Shown here piece by piece: positions 35,402 to 43,531 of a DNA stretch of 64,000 bases. The position numbers and the translations under genes are program-made. Numbering within the stretch: position 1 is the stretch's first letter; every line of letters begins with the position of its first letter. This DNA comes from an uncultured Roseovarius sp. (GTDB lineage Bacteria > Pseudomonadota > Alphaproteobacteria > Rhodobacterales > Rhodobacteraceae), in NCBI GenBank assembly GCA_947503145.1, contig CANNCP010000001.1, positions 451,580-515,579 on the forward strand, given 5' to 3'. The notes below the pieces were generated by a model, which was given only the letters and a program-made list of their open reading frames with translations, ran no database searches and was not told the DNA's origin.

Positions 35402-35605
35402 ATGAGTGAGTTTATACAAAACGACAGCAGTGCCGTCCTGGATATGGTGATGCGCGAGCGCCGCCTGGCGGTCTCGGACCGCGAATGGCAGCACCGTCTG
35501 CGCGGCTATGGCTACGGGATCCGCGACACGGCAGAGGGACGCATTCTGACGTCGCTGTTGCGTGGTGCGAGCATCTGCAACCTGCCGACGCATCTGGCAA
35601 TCTGA
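35402..35605 (+). CDS. Small conserved-looking protein, tandem paralogue 2
   Basis: 67 aa from ATG 35402, with AAGGA about 9 bases upstream. It is related to the 69-aa protein at 34861: both have 'VMRER', 'WQ', 'L...GYG/GYA', 'R-T', 'G' and 'C-x-LP' at matching spacing. Cytoplasmic and basic, of unknown function. The two genes have separate leaders, so they are likely transcribed independently despite being neighbours. Confidence 0.72.
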   Translation: MSEFIQNDSSAVLDMVMRERRLAVSDREWQHRLRGYGYGIRDTAEGRILTSLLRGASICNLPTHLAI

Positions 35606-35680
35606 ACGCGACATTGCGGTCGGGCACGGAAAACAATGCAATTTCCATCACGTTTTCCGCATGGAAAACGGCACCGCCGG

Positions 35681-36499
35681 TCAGCAGTCGTCGTGCCAGT
35701 TATCAATGATGGCCGCAGCCTGCTGCGCGGTTTCGACGAACTGAAACAGTTCGAGATCCTCGGGTGAGATCGTGCCGGCGTCCGCCAGCGCCTCCCAGTT
35801 GATGATCGAGCGCCAGAACTTCTCGCCAAAGAGCAGGAAGGGCATTCGTTTCATCCGGTCTGTCTGAATCAGCGTCAACGCCTCGAACGTCTCATCGAGC
35901 GTGCCAAAGCCGCCGGGAAAGACGCAGATCGCCCGTGCCCGCATGAGAAAATGCATCTTGCGGATCGCAAAGTAATGAAAATTGAAACACAGCCCCGGGG
36001 TTACGTATTCATTCGGGGCCTGTTCGTGGGGCAGCACGATGTTGAGGCCGATGGACGACCCACCCGCATCGTCCGCGCCGCGGTTGCCCGCCTCCATCAC
36101 GCCCGGTCCGCCACCCGTGGCCACAACAAAGTGGTGCCCGTAGGAGGCCAGTGATTTTTCGGTCATCAGCCGGGAAAATTCGCGCGCCTCGTCATAGTAC
36201 TTTGACAGATCAGCGAGCGTCTCGGTCCGTGCGCCATCCTTTTTTGCGGGTTCCGGGATACGTGCCCCGCCAAAAAGCACGACGGTGCTCTGGATGTTGC
36301 GCTCGTTCAGGATCATCTCGGGTTTCAGCAGTTCCAGCTGCAGACGCACCGGGCGCAGTTCTTCGCGACACATGAAATCGGTGTCGGTGAAGGCCAGTCG
36401 GTACGCAGGCGCGCGGGTCTGCGGCGTGTCTGGCACCTGCTCTGCCGTGCTCCGGTCCGAATGGGCGTCGCGAAACTGGCTGTTCCGGTCATCTTTCAT
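35681..36499 (-). CDS. LOG family (TIGR00730) phosphoribohydrolase-like protein
   Basis: A 272-aa protein of the LOG/YgdH group, long misannotated as lysine decarboxylase. It has a nucleotide-monophosphate hydrolase fold with 'VVATGGGPGVMEAGNRGADD' and the signature 'CVFPGGFGTLDETFEALTL' (PGGxGTxxE). LOG proteins release the base from cytokinin-type nucleotides; YgdH/PpnN cleaves ordinary purine and pyrimidine nucleotides. It is longer than plant-type LOG (about 200 aa) because of an N-terminal extension of about 70 residues with no clear domain. Divergent from the dehydratase gene. Confidence 0.88.
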   Translation of the reverse strand: MKDDRNSQFRDAHSDRSTAEQVPDTPQTRAPAYRLAFTDTDFMCREELRPVRLQLELLKPEMILNERNIQSTVVLFGGARIPEPAKKDGARTETLADLSKYYDEAREFSRLMTEKSLASYGHHFVVATGGGPGVMEAGNRGADDAGGSSIGLNIVLPHEQAPNEYVTPGLCFNFHYFAIRKMHFLMRARAICVFPGGFGTLDETFEALTLIQTDRMKRMPFLLFGEKFWRSIINWEALADAGTISPEDLELFQFVETAQQAAAIIDNWHDDC

Positions 36500-36577
36500 G
36501 GTGCACTTGATCCTTGGTTGGTATTTGTGGTCTTGATCGTAGAGCGGAACGTATCCCTTGACCAGCAGGAGCGACAC

Positions 36578-37486
36578 ATGGACTGGAGCGGGGAAATCGG
36601 CGCGGCGGCGGCGCGCATTGCATCCCATATACGGCGCACTCCGGTGATGGATGTCGTGCTGAATGGTCGGCGTGTCGCGCTCAAGCTGGAACACATGCAG
36701 CATACCGGCAGCTTCAAGGCGCGCGGTGCGTTCAATACGTTGCTGGGCGCGCCGGTTCCAGGGGCCGGTCTGGTGGCCGCGTCAGGCGGCAATCACGGCG
36801 CGGCAGTGGCCTATGCGGCACGCGCGCTGGGGCATGCTGCGCGGATCTACGTGCCCGAGATGGCGGGGCCTGCCAAGATTGCACTGATCGAACGGCAGGG
36901 CGCCGATCTGGTGGTTCTGCCCGGTGCCTATGCCAACGCGCTGGAGGCTGCACGGACCTATGAAGCCGAGACCGGCGCGGCACAGATCCACGCCTATGAC
37001 GCCCCCCTGACAGTGGCCGGGCAGGGCACCTGCATGGCCGAGTGGGAGGCGCAGGGGCTGGAGGCCGATACGGTGCTGATCGCAGTGGGCGGTGGCGGGT
37101 TGATCGCGGGTGCGCTGGCCTGGTTGGGTGCGCGGCGCAAGGTGGTGGCGGTCGAGCCTGTAACCGCCTGCGCGCTTCATGCGGCGCTGGCCGCCGGACA
37201 GCCGGTGGATGTGGAGGTGTCGGGCGTCGCGGCCAATGCGCTGGGGGCGCGGCGGATCGGCGAGATATGTTTCGGGATGGCCCGCGGCATCACTGCGGTG
37301 ACGGTCGCGGACGATGCGATCACCGCCGCACAGGCGCTGCTTTGGCGTGAACTGCGGCAACTGGTCGAGCCTGCCGGTGCGACGGCGCTGGCAGCGCTCC
37401 TCTCGGGGGCTTATGTGCCGGAGCCGGACGAGCGTGTGGCAGTGCTGATCTGCGGCGGCAATATTGCGCCGGACCCGCTGGTATAG
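36578..37486 (+). CDS. Threonine/serine dehydratase-like PLP enzyme
   Basis: A fold-type II PLP enzyme of 302 aa from ATG 36578 (AGGAG upstream). The PLP Lys is in 'HTGSFKARGAFNTLL', followed by 'AASGGNHGAAVAYAA', the phosphate-binding 'VGGGGLIAGALAW' and 'VEPAGATALAALL'. It lacks the C-terminal ACT regulatory domain of biosynthetic IlvA, so it is the short catabolic/racemase-like type. Substrate may be threonine, serine or a hydroxyaspartate; not decidable here. Confidence 0.88.
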   Translation: MDWSGEIGAAAARIASHIRRTPVMDVVLNGRRVALKLEHMQHTGSFKARGAFNTLLGAPVPGAGLVAASGGNHGAAVAYAARALGHAARIYVPEMAGPAKIALIERQGADLVVLPGAYANALEAARTYEAETGAAQIHAYDAPLTVAGQGTCMAEWEAQGLEADTVLIAVGGGGLIAGALAWLGARRKVVAVEPVTACALHAALAAGQPVDVEVSGVAANALGARRIGEICFGMARGITAVTVADDAITAAQALLWRELRQLVEPAGATALAALLSGAYVPEPDERVAVLICGGNIAPDPLV

Positions 37487-37668
37487 GCGCGTACGCCCTG
37501 CAGCAGCGGCGGCGGAAATTGAGTATTTATGGAAAAATGAAAGGAATGGCGGTTTATCAGGAGCGTCTCGCTTCGCGGTATCGCTGCAATGGGTCGCAAT
37601 GGGTGGATGACCTTGGCGATGCTATTCGCTATGGATGCGCGAAACAGTTTTGATCGGAGCCAACGCCC

Positions 37669-38496
37669 ATGTCCAATACCCAGCTTGAAACCGCCATTGA
37701 AGCCGCCTGGGAGGCGCGCGAACAGATCACACCCGCCACGGGTGGTGAAACCCGTGAGGCCATCGAGACAACGCTTGAAGCGCTCGACAGCGGTCGGCTG
37801 CGCGTGGCGGAGCGGCAGGAAGATGGCCAATGGAACGTGAACCAGTGGGCCAAGAAGGCGGTGCTTCTGGGGTTCCGTCTGAAAGACATGGAGGCGCAGC
37901 CGGGTGGTCCGCAAGGCGGTGGCTGGTGGGACAAGGTCGACAGCAAGTTCAAGGGCTGGGGTGATGCGGAATGGGGCGCTGCGGGGTTTCGCGCCGTGCC
38001 CAGCTGCGTGGTACGCAAGAGCGCCTATATCGCGCCGGGCGTGGTGCTGATGCCGTCCTTTGTCAATCTCGGGGCCTATGTGGACGAGGGTGCCATGGTG
38101 GACACCTGGGCCACGGTCGGCAGCTGCGCGCAGATCGGCAAGAATGTGCATCTGTCTGGTGGTGTCGGGATCGGCGGTGTGCTGGAGCCGATGCAGGCCG
38201 GGCCGACGATCATCGAGGATAACTGCTTTATCGGGGCGCGGTCCGAGGTGGTCGAGGGCTGCATCGTGCGCGAGGGTAGCGTTCTGGGCATGGGCGTGTT
38301 CATCGGCCAGTCGACCAAGATCGTCGACCGCGAGACCGGCGAAGTCATGTATGGCGAGGTGCCCAGCGGCTCTGTCGTCGTGGCAGGTTCCATGCCGAGC
38401 AAGGGCGGGGTTCACCTCTATTGCGCGGTGATCGTCAAGCGGGTGGATGCGCGCACGCGGTCCAAGACCTCGATCAACGAGTTGCTGCGTGACTGA
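37669..38496 (+). CDS. dapD: 2,3,4,5-tetrahydropyridine-2,6-dicarboxylate N-succinyltransferase
   Basis: The succinylase branch of lysine/diaminopimelate synthesis. The 275-aa length is standard. It has an N-terminal helical domain and a left-handed beta-helix made of hexapeptide repeats ('[20 protein letters not shown]', '[19 protein letters not shown]', '[20 protein letters not shown]'). DapE and DapF, later steps of the same route, are encoded at 47621 and 54786. The stop overlaps the GTG of a small downstream gene by 8 bases. Confidence 0.97.
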   Translation: MSNTQLETAIEAAWEAREQITPATGGETREAIETTLEALDSGRLRVAERQEDGQWNVNQWAKKAVLLGFRLKDMEAQPGGPQGGGWWDKVDSKFKGWGDAEWGAAGFRAVPSCVVRKSAYIAPGVVLMPSFVNLGAYVDEGAMVDTWATVGSCAQIGKNVHLSGGVGIGGVLEPMQAGPTIIEDNCFIGARSEVVEGCIVREGSVLGMGVFIGQSTKIVDRETGEVMYGEVPSGSVVVAGSMPSKGGVHLYCAVIVKRVDARTRSKTSINELLRD

Positions 38497-38836
38497 GGAA
38501 AAAAAGCCGAAGAAACCGAATCGCCAGCAGGTTTATACGCTGCTGGTCGAGATCGGTCGCAAGGTGGGCGATGGCCTGCCCAAAGAGGCGACCGGTGCGG
38601 CGCTGGTCGTCTACGCCTCGGGCGTGGACGAGGCCGAGGCCGTACGCGAGACGGTTGCGATCCTCAAGCAGGCCGATACCGCACCACTGGATGTCAGCGG
38701 CTATGGCAGCCTGGCCGAGCGCGAGGCCGAAGACCATGACATTCCCGAAGAAGAGCGCGCGCTGATGCAGCGGGCGCTGGATGAGAACGCCGTTATCGTC
38801 GCACAGATGACGCCGTTCTTTGACAAGGAAGCGTAA
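38489..38836 (+). CDS. Small acidic protein of unknown function coupled to dapD
   Basis: The GTG at 38489 overlaps the dapD stop by 8 bases and gives 115 aa. It begins Lys-rich ('[20 protein letters not shown]') and becomes strongly acidic ('[20 protein letters not shown]', '[15 protein letters not shown]'). No signal peptide or membrane segment is visible. I do not recognise the family. The overlap argues that it is co-translated with dapD. Confidence 0.7.
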   Translation: MTEEKKPKKPNRQQVYTLLVEIGRKVGDGLPKEATGAALVVYASGVDEAEAVRETVAILKQADTAPLDVSGYGSLAEREAEDHDIPEEERALMQRALDENAVIVAQMTPFFDKEA

Positions 38837-38843
38837 AGTAATC

Positions 38844-38960
38844 CTAAAGCGTTCTGCTTAAACCTGAGGCGCTCAGTCAAGGCGGAATGCGTGCAACGGT
38901 CATATGTATCGCTGCGCTCCGCGAAAAGCTGTGAGTCAGGTTTAAGACGGATACTTTAGG
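38844..38960. repeat. Dispersed repeat R2, copy e (long form)
   Basis: The left half, 'TAAAGCGTTCTGCTTAAACC' then 'TGAGGCGCTCAGTCAAGGCG', matches copy c. The right half, 'GCGAAAAGCTGTGAGTCAGG' then 'TTTAAGAC', is inverted to it. It lies directly after the dapD operon. Confidence 0.75.
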
Positions 38961-39155
38961 TGTTCAGTCCCGGCATTTGGTGGATCGGGTTTAGGATGAA
39001 TCGATCTCCCCTTCGACACTTTGGTGTGTCGGGGCGTGACCTGCGGCGCTGGGCAATGATGCTATCGCAGGGTCATTCGGGCCGCAAGCGATTGGTCGTT
39101 GGCAAGAAGCTCAAGCTGGCACCCGGATGCAGGCAGATCTTCTGGCTTGAATTGG
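38961..39155. other. Gene-free stretch before the MFS gene
   Basis: 195 bases with a short open plus-strand frame ('WWIGFRMNRSPL...'), which continues into the antisense of the MFS gene and lacks support. I see no promoter or repeat beyond R2 copy e on its left. Confidence 0.3.
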
Positions 39156-40388
39156 TCACGATGCGGCAGCTTGGTCTCTGATCTTCAGCTCCTTGCAATC
39201 GTGCCTCATAACTTCCGGATATTGCTTGGGATCGAAACAAATGATGAGGATGGCAGCGATTGCGAGCCAGCCAAGGTGCATGATCCAGCCACTGGAAAAG
39301 CTGCCCGTCACCTCGTGAATACGCGCCAGGATGAAAGGCGGGATGGCGGCGAGGATAAAGCCGCCGCCCTGCATGAGTGCGGCGAGCGGACCGGCGCGGG
39401 TGGGGTCCGGAAAATGATCAAGCGCCACGATAAGGCAAAGCGCAAAGGTTCCGGCCAGCCCGACACCACAGATCGCCACCCAGAACAACGACAGCATCAC
39501 GGGCGCAACCACCAGTCCGGCAAAGCCCGTGGCCTGCATCGCGATGCAGCCCCAGAGCCAAGGCCGGCGGTCGATGCGACGGCGGGCGAGAAGTGGCACG
39601 ATAATGGCAGCGAAGCCCTGGCTGATTGCCATGACCAAGATCAGGAAACCGCTATCGCTACTGCTCCAGCCCTGCGCCTGGTAATAGGGGGCAAGCCAGG
39701 CGATCATCGACGAATAGCCGCCGTTGATCAGGCCGAACACTGCCATCAGATTCCATGTCCTGCGTCGGCGAAGAAGCTGCGCGACCAAGCCCCGCTGGGG
39801 GCGAACGAACCGCATTTCCGACAGGAACCCGACCGCGACCGCCAGCGCCAGAAAAACGGGAAACGCCAGAACAGCAAGTGCGGCATTCCAGGACAGTCCG
39901 CTCTCGACCAGGGCCGGGGTCAGCTGCGCGCCCAATGCACCACCAATCATGATCATGGCGGAATAAAGCCCGGTCATACCCGCCACGCTTGTTGCGAACT
40001 TTTCCTTGATCAGCCCCGGAATGGCCGATTGGATGAATGCCACACCTGCGCCGCACAAGATCGCCGTTGCGATCAGCACCGCGCCGTTGGCTGCAAACAA
40101 ACGAAGCGAGATGCCCAGACACAAGAGGCCAAGCGCCAGCAAAAGCCCGCGGCGGGTTCCGATGGTGGCCTGGATGGTTGGCGACAGGAATGCGCCGACC
40201 CCCATCAGCAACATCGGCAGCAGGGTCAAAAGCGACAACGCGCCATAGCTCAACCCGGTGTCTTCGGCGATCCGTGGCAGGATCGGCCCTGGGGCTGCCA
40301 AAAAGGGGCGCAAGTTCAGCGCGATCACCACGATGAGGAATGCCAACGCGATCCGCCGGGGCGCGGGCGCTTTCGTCACTGTTTCCAT
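39156..40388 (-). CDS. MFS transporter, CynX/NimT type
   Basis: A 410-aa polytopic inner-membrane protein with about 12 hydrophobic segments. N-terminal 'FLIVVIALNLRPFLAAPGPI' followed by 'LPRI' and 'LLTLLPMLLMGVGAFLSP' is typical of the cyanate permease (CynX) subfamily. Known members are CynX and the NimT exporter of 2-nitroimidazole, so the substrate is uncertain. It is encoded 12 bases downstream of the deaminase gene and probably co-transcribed, which hints at a purine, pyrimidine or related small molecule. Confidence 0.88.
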   Translation of the reverse strand: METVTKAPAPRRIALAFLIVVIALNLRPFLAAPGPILPRIAEDTGLSYGALSLLTLLPMLLMGVGAFLSPTIQATIGTRRGLLLALGLLCLGISLRLFAANGAVLIATAILCGAGVAFIQSAIPGLIKEKFATSVAGMTGLYSAMIMIGGALGAQLTPALVESGLSWNAALAVLAFPVFLALAVAVGFLSEMRFVRPQRGLVAQLLRRRRTWNLMAVFGLINGGYSSMIAWLAPYYQAQGWSSSDSGFLILVMAISQGFAAIIVPLLARRRIDRRPWLWGCIAMQATGFAGLVVAPVMLSLFWVAICGVGLAGTFALCLIVALDHFPDPTRAGPLAALMQGGGFILAAIPPFILARIHEVTGSFSSGWIMHLGWLAIAAILIICFDPKQYPEVMRHDCKELKIRDQAAAS

Positions 40389-40400
40389 AGTCGGTTCCTG

Positions 40401-40871
40401 TCAGCCGTCTGTCGCACGCGCGGCCCAAGACTGGTAAATTTCAGGCGCTGCGGCATCGTCGGGAGCGAGATAGCGGATCGTCGCCCAACCCTGTTTTTCG
40501 AGGGGCTGCGATAGTTCGGCTGTCGCGGCGGCTGAACTCAGGCCATAGGGTTCGCCGTTTTCGTTGGTATAGCCAATGACGATCTCGGCGATTCCGGCAA
40601 TGCGCATCGCGGCAAGGCACATCGGGCAAGGCTGACCGCTGGCGTAGACCGTGCAACCGTCAAGCCGCACCGTGCCAAGTGTCGCGCCGGCGTCACGCAG
40701 GGCCACCAGTTCCGCATGCGCGGTCGGATCGTTGTCGGCCTCCATCCGGTTCACCGCCCGCGCGATGATTTTGCCCTCCTTGACCAGAACCGCGCCGAAG
40801 GGTTGGCCGCCATTCACGACGTTTTCGCGGGCGAGGTCGATGGCCTCTTGCATGAACTCATAATTACTCAT
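40401..40871 (-). CDS. Nucleoside/guanine deaminase-like zinc enzyme
   Basis: 156 aa of the CMP/dCMP deaminase superfamily. The zinc and proton-shuttle motif is 'TAHAELVAL' (HAE), and the two Cys ligands lie in 'SGQPCPMCLAAM' (PCxxC). 'GQPFGAVLVKEGKIIARAVN' resembles guanine deaminases and Fca1-like proteins more than tRNA adenosine deaminase. The stop codon is 12 bases before the MFS gene, and the ankyrin gene overlaps its start by 4 bases, so the three are one transcription unit. Confidence 0.88.
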   Translation of the reverse strand: MSNYEFMQEAIDLARENVVNGGQPFGAVLVKEGKIIARAVNRMEADNDPTAHAELVALRDAGATLGTVRLDGCTVYASGQPCPMCLAAMRIAGIAEIVIGYTNENGEPYGLSSAAATAELSQPLEKQGWATIRYLAPDDAAAPEIYQSWAARATDG

Positions 40872-41173
40872 TTCGCACCTGTTTTTTCAAGTATCTCTGT
40901 AATCTCGGTATAGCCGCGTTGCCGCGCGTGTTGCAGTGATGAAATCCCATCATTGTCGGCCAGATTCATATCTGCACCCGCATCTACCAACAGCTCGACA
41001 ATCTCGACATGACGTGACCCGCCATCACTCAGGATGATCGCCTCAAGTAGCGCCGTCCAGCCGAGATTGTTGACGTAGTCGATGTCCGTTCCGGCCTCGA
41101 TCAACGTTCGAACGGTCTCGACATGCCCACGTTCCGCCGCCGGGATCAGCGCCGTGCCACGGTAATCCCCCAT
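40868..41173 (-). CDS. Ankyrin-repeat protein, 5'-truncated
   Basis: 101 aa with about three ankyrin repeats: 'GTALIPAAERGHVETVRTLI', 'NNLGWTALLEAIILSDGGSR' and 'ISSLQHARQRGYTEITEIL'. Family members I know start with a further 100 or so residues. Here the repeat register can be followed a few codons upstream of ATG 41173 ('YGWTPLK') and then breaks. No ribosome site is evident. The gene therefore looks cut at its 5' end, with an unrelated 160-base segment next to it. The protein, if made, would be a short cytoplasmic ankyrin unit; the stop overlaps the deaminase start. Confidence 0.75.
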   Translation of the reverse strand: MGDYRGTALIPAAERGHVETVRTLIEAGTDIDYVNNLGWTALLEAIILSDGGSRHVEIVELLVDAGADMNLADNDGISSLQHARQRGYTEITEILEKTGAK

Positions 41174-41334
41174 TTTTAATGGGGTCCAGCCGTAGAGTTC
41201 AGGCGGCTATTTTCAGTTTCATGCCAGTTTTGAACCGGGCTTGTGGCCACGCAAAACGGTGTAGGGCCCACATCTTCCAGAATCGAGCGTTTTTCAACCA
41301 TGTTGAACGACGTCTGAACAGGACAAAGCTGCCG

Positions 41335-41775
41335 TTACACTCTTGTAGCTGGAAGGGTAGTCGTAGACTTGACGACACGATCAAATAGAAGCGTGAACAG
41401 GAAAGTGTAGACGAGAAAGAAAATCAACAGCGCCGCTTCCATGATGAATGCTGTCAGCGGCCCGACAGAATACCACCACATGAAAAGCGGGATGAGGAAA
41501 AGAATTAGCCCAGCCTCGAAACCAAAGGCATGAAAAATACGAAGGCTCATGGTTCTGTCGCTACGGTTTGTCCGCCGCTCCCACGCTTCAAAAGCCGTAT
41601 TATATATGAAATTCCACACGACTGCGACCAATGAAGCGGTCGCTGCAACAGGTAGGTTGGAATGGGATTTGCCTTCACTGATCATATCCAACAGCAAGGT
41701 TGCCAGCACGATGGCAAAGAGTTCAAAAACGAGGACGTAGGTTATACGTCGTGCGAGAGGGTTGAGAATAATCAT
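41335..41775 (-). CDS. PACE family efflux transporter
   Basis: A 146-aa membrane protein with two tandem bacterial-transmembrane-pair (BTP) units, four helices in all. 'ARRITYVLVFELFAIVLATL', 'VVWNFIYNTAFEAWERR' and 'RIFHAFGFEAGLILFLIPLF' carry the RR, FE and HxxxFE patterns of AceI-type chlorhexidine/polyamine exporters. It is divergent from a TetR regulator with 97 bases between, the usual arrangement for a drug-responsive pump. The segment 41335-42420 is AT-richer than the genes around it, suggesting transfer. Confidence 0.88.
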   Translation of the reverse strand: MIILNPLARRITYVLVFELFAIVLATLLLDMISEGKSHSNLPVAATASLVAVVWNFIYNTAFEAWERRTNRSDRTMSLRIFHAFGFEAGLILFLIPLFMWWYSVGPLTAFIMEAALLIFFLVYTFLFTLLFDRVVKSTTTLPATRV

Positions 41776-41825
41776 GACCGGAAAGCTTCCTTGGAGAGTG
41801 GTAGGCGGTTGAAGCGGCTGTAATG

Positions 41826-41853
41826 TTGATTTACATATGATCGTATTATAATT
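41826..41853. promoter_or_regulatory. Candidate promoter and TetR operator between PACE and TetR genes
   Basis: ATATGATCGTAT at 41835-41846 is palindromic at 10 of 12 positions. It overlaps a promoter-like pair TTGATT (41826) and TATAAT (41847) oriented toward the TetR gene. An operator here would let TetR repress itself and the efflux gene. Confidence 0.45.
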
Positions 41854-41872
41854 GCGTCAAGAGGAAAAAGAC

Positions 41873-42415
41873 ATGGCTCGCCCAAGGACTATCAACCGCG
41901 AACTTCTGCTGGATCATGCCGAACATATCGTGTCGGATCAGGGCGCCGCCCGTCTGACGTTTGGGTCATTGGCGACGGCATCAAGCGTGCCAAAAGCAAG
42001 CATTCAGTCGGCGTTCGGAACCCGTGAGAAACTGCTGGATGGACTCATCGAACGGTGGGCTCGTTACGAGAATGAACGGTATCAATCAGCGCTCGGAGCG
42101 GACCATTCGCCGGAAAACCGCCTCAAAGCGCATTTGACAACCACCGCCGCCGAGACCGCGGATGCCGGCAACCGATTGGCCACAACTTTGGCAGCAATGG
42201 TCGGATCAGGAAGTCACAGTGAGAGCATCACGGCATGGTATAAAGACCGGCTAGGTTCCTTGGATGCGTCCACTCCCGCTGAAAGAAAGCAGCGTATTGC
42301 CTACCTGGCAGCAGAGGGCGCGTTATATATCCGTAACATGGCGAAGTTGGAGATGAGCGATGCGCTTTGGCGTGACATATTCGCTGATCTTGAAGAGCTG
42401 GCCTTGGATTTATGA
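41873..42415 (+). CDS. TetR family transcriptional regulator
   Basis: 180 aa from ATG 41873 (AGAGG about 8 bases upstream). The N-terminal HTH is 'LTFGSLATASSVPKASIQSA' with 'FGTREKLLDGLIERW'. The C-terminal helical ligand domain ends 'LWRDIFADLEELALDL'. It is divergent from the PACE efflux gene, so it is probably its repressor. It shares the lower GC content of that gene. Confidence 0.9.
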   Translation: MARPRTINRELLLDHAEHIVSDQGAARLTFGSLATASSVPKASIQSAFGTREKLLDGLIERWARYENERYQSALGADHSPENRLKAHLTTTAAETADAGNRLATTLAAMVGSGSHSESITAWYKDRLGSLDASTPAERKQRIAYLAAEGALYIRNMAKLEMSDALWRDIFADLEELALDL

Positions 42416-42554
42416 GTTAACTATCTCGCAAACACCTCGAAAATGAAACATCCACTGCAATCTTGAAGCAGCTATTCAGTTGCTAAAAAACACCGTTTCT
42501 GACCTATCAATTTCGGCTGGCGGTTTGTGTCCAACCCACTGCAAAGGCACAGAA

Positions 42555-43433
42555 TCAATCTTCGGCTTCAGCTTTCGATGCGAACCAATCGAAGGCGGCT
42601 TGAATAGATATCCCGCGCTTCGGACTGCGCTCGGCTAGTAAGTAGAAATCCTGCTCTCCCAAAAGGGCTTCAGGGTGGATTTGCACGAGGCGCTTTTCAG
42701 CGATGTCGCGGCGCACCAGAAAGCTGCTGACCAGCGCCGCGCCCTGGCCCGATAGGGCGGCGTCCATCGCCAAGGCGGTTTGGCTCAACCGCAGGCCATT
42801 TCCGCCCCGATCTTCAACATTGATCTGCTTGAGAAATGCAGGCCACAGATCATGCGCATCGTGCAGTTTCGGCAGGTGCGAGAGGGCCTCAGGGTCAAGC
42901 GGCAGGCGATACTCTGCAACGAGCGAGGGGGCTGCGACCGCGATGATTTCCTGCCGGAAAAGCTGAACGACATCCAGCGCCGCGCCGAAAGGCGGCTTGC
43001 CCTGACGTATGGCCAGGTCGATCCCGTCGCCGTGGAAGCTCGACACCCTTTCAGTGGCGAGGATACGCAGATCGGCGTTCGGATTTGCGGCCGAGAATTC
43101 CGGCAGGTTCGGGATCAGCCACTTCGCGGCAAAGGTCGGAGTCGCGCTGACCAGCACCTTGTCCGGTTCCGGGCGCAGGGTTTTGGTAGCGGCCCGCAGC
43201 TCCTCGAACGCGGCAGCGACGCGGGCGTGATAGCCGCGCCCTGCCGATGTGAACGCCAGTCCTTTAGGCAACCTGTCGAACAGCGGCAGCCCCAGTTGCG
43301 CTTCGAGCTGGCGCACCTGCTGCGCCACTGCCCCCTGCGTTACCCCCATTTCATCGGCAGCGGCCCGAAAGTTGAGGCAGCGGCCTGCCGCATCGAAGGC
43401 ACGCAATCCATTGAGGGGCGGAAGCTGGGTCAT
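42555..43433 (-). CDS. LysR family transcriptional regulator (GcvA-like)
   Basis: 292 aa from ATG 43433. The HTH is 'LNFRAAADEMGVTQGAVAQQ' with 'VRQLEAQLGLPLFDRLPKGL', the GcvA-like subgroup. The effector domain contains 'VSATPTFAAKWLIPNLPEF' and 'GIDLAIRQGKPPF'. It is divergent from the SDR gene with about 98 bases between starts, so it probably controls SDR-DUF6552. Longer upstream starts (to 43553) would overlap the SDR gene and are unlikely. Confidence 0.9.
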   Translation of the reverse strand: MTQLPPLNGLRAFDAAGRCLNFRAAADEMGVTQGAVAQQVRQLEAQLGLPLFDRLPKGLAFTSAGRGYHARVAAAFEELRAATKTLRPEPDKVLVSATPTFAAKWLIPNLPEFSAANPNADLRILATERVSSFHGDGIDLAIRQGKPPFGAALDVVQLFRQEIIAVAAPSLVAEYRLPLDPEALSHLPKLHDAHDLWPAFLKQINVEDRGGNGLRLSQTALAMDAALSGQGAALVSSFLVRRDIAEKRLVQIHPEALLGEQDFYLLAERSPKRGISIQAAFDWFASKAEAED

Positions 43434-43531
43434 GGTGCGATAGTATTTCTGCTGTCTCGCGATATCAATACTGGCGCGCAATATTAGATATCTTCCTTTA
43501 AATTCGGGGTGAAGCATTAATGGAGAATACA

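Noticed and set aside
41199..41384. Minus-strand frame of 61 aa upstream of the ankyrin gene, possibly a transposase end
   Set aside because: I could not match it to any transposase family from the residues alone.
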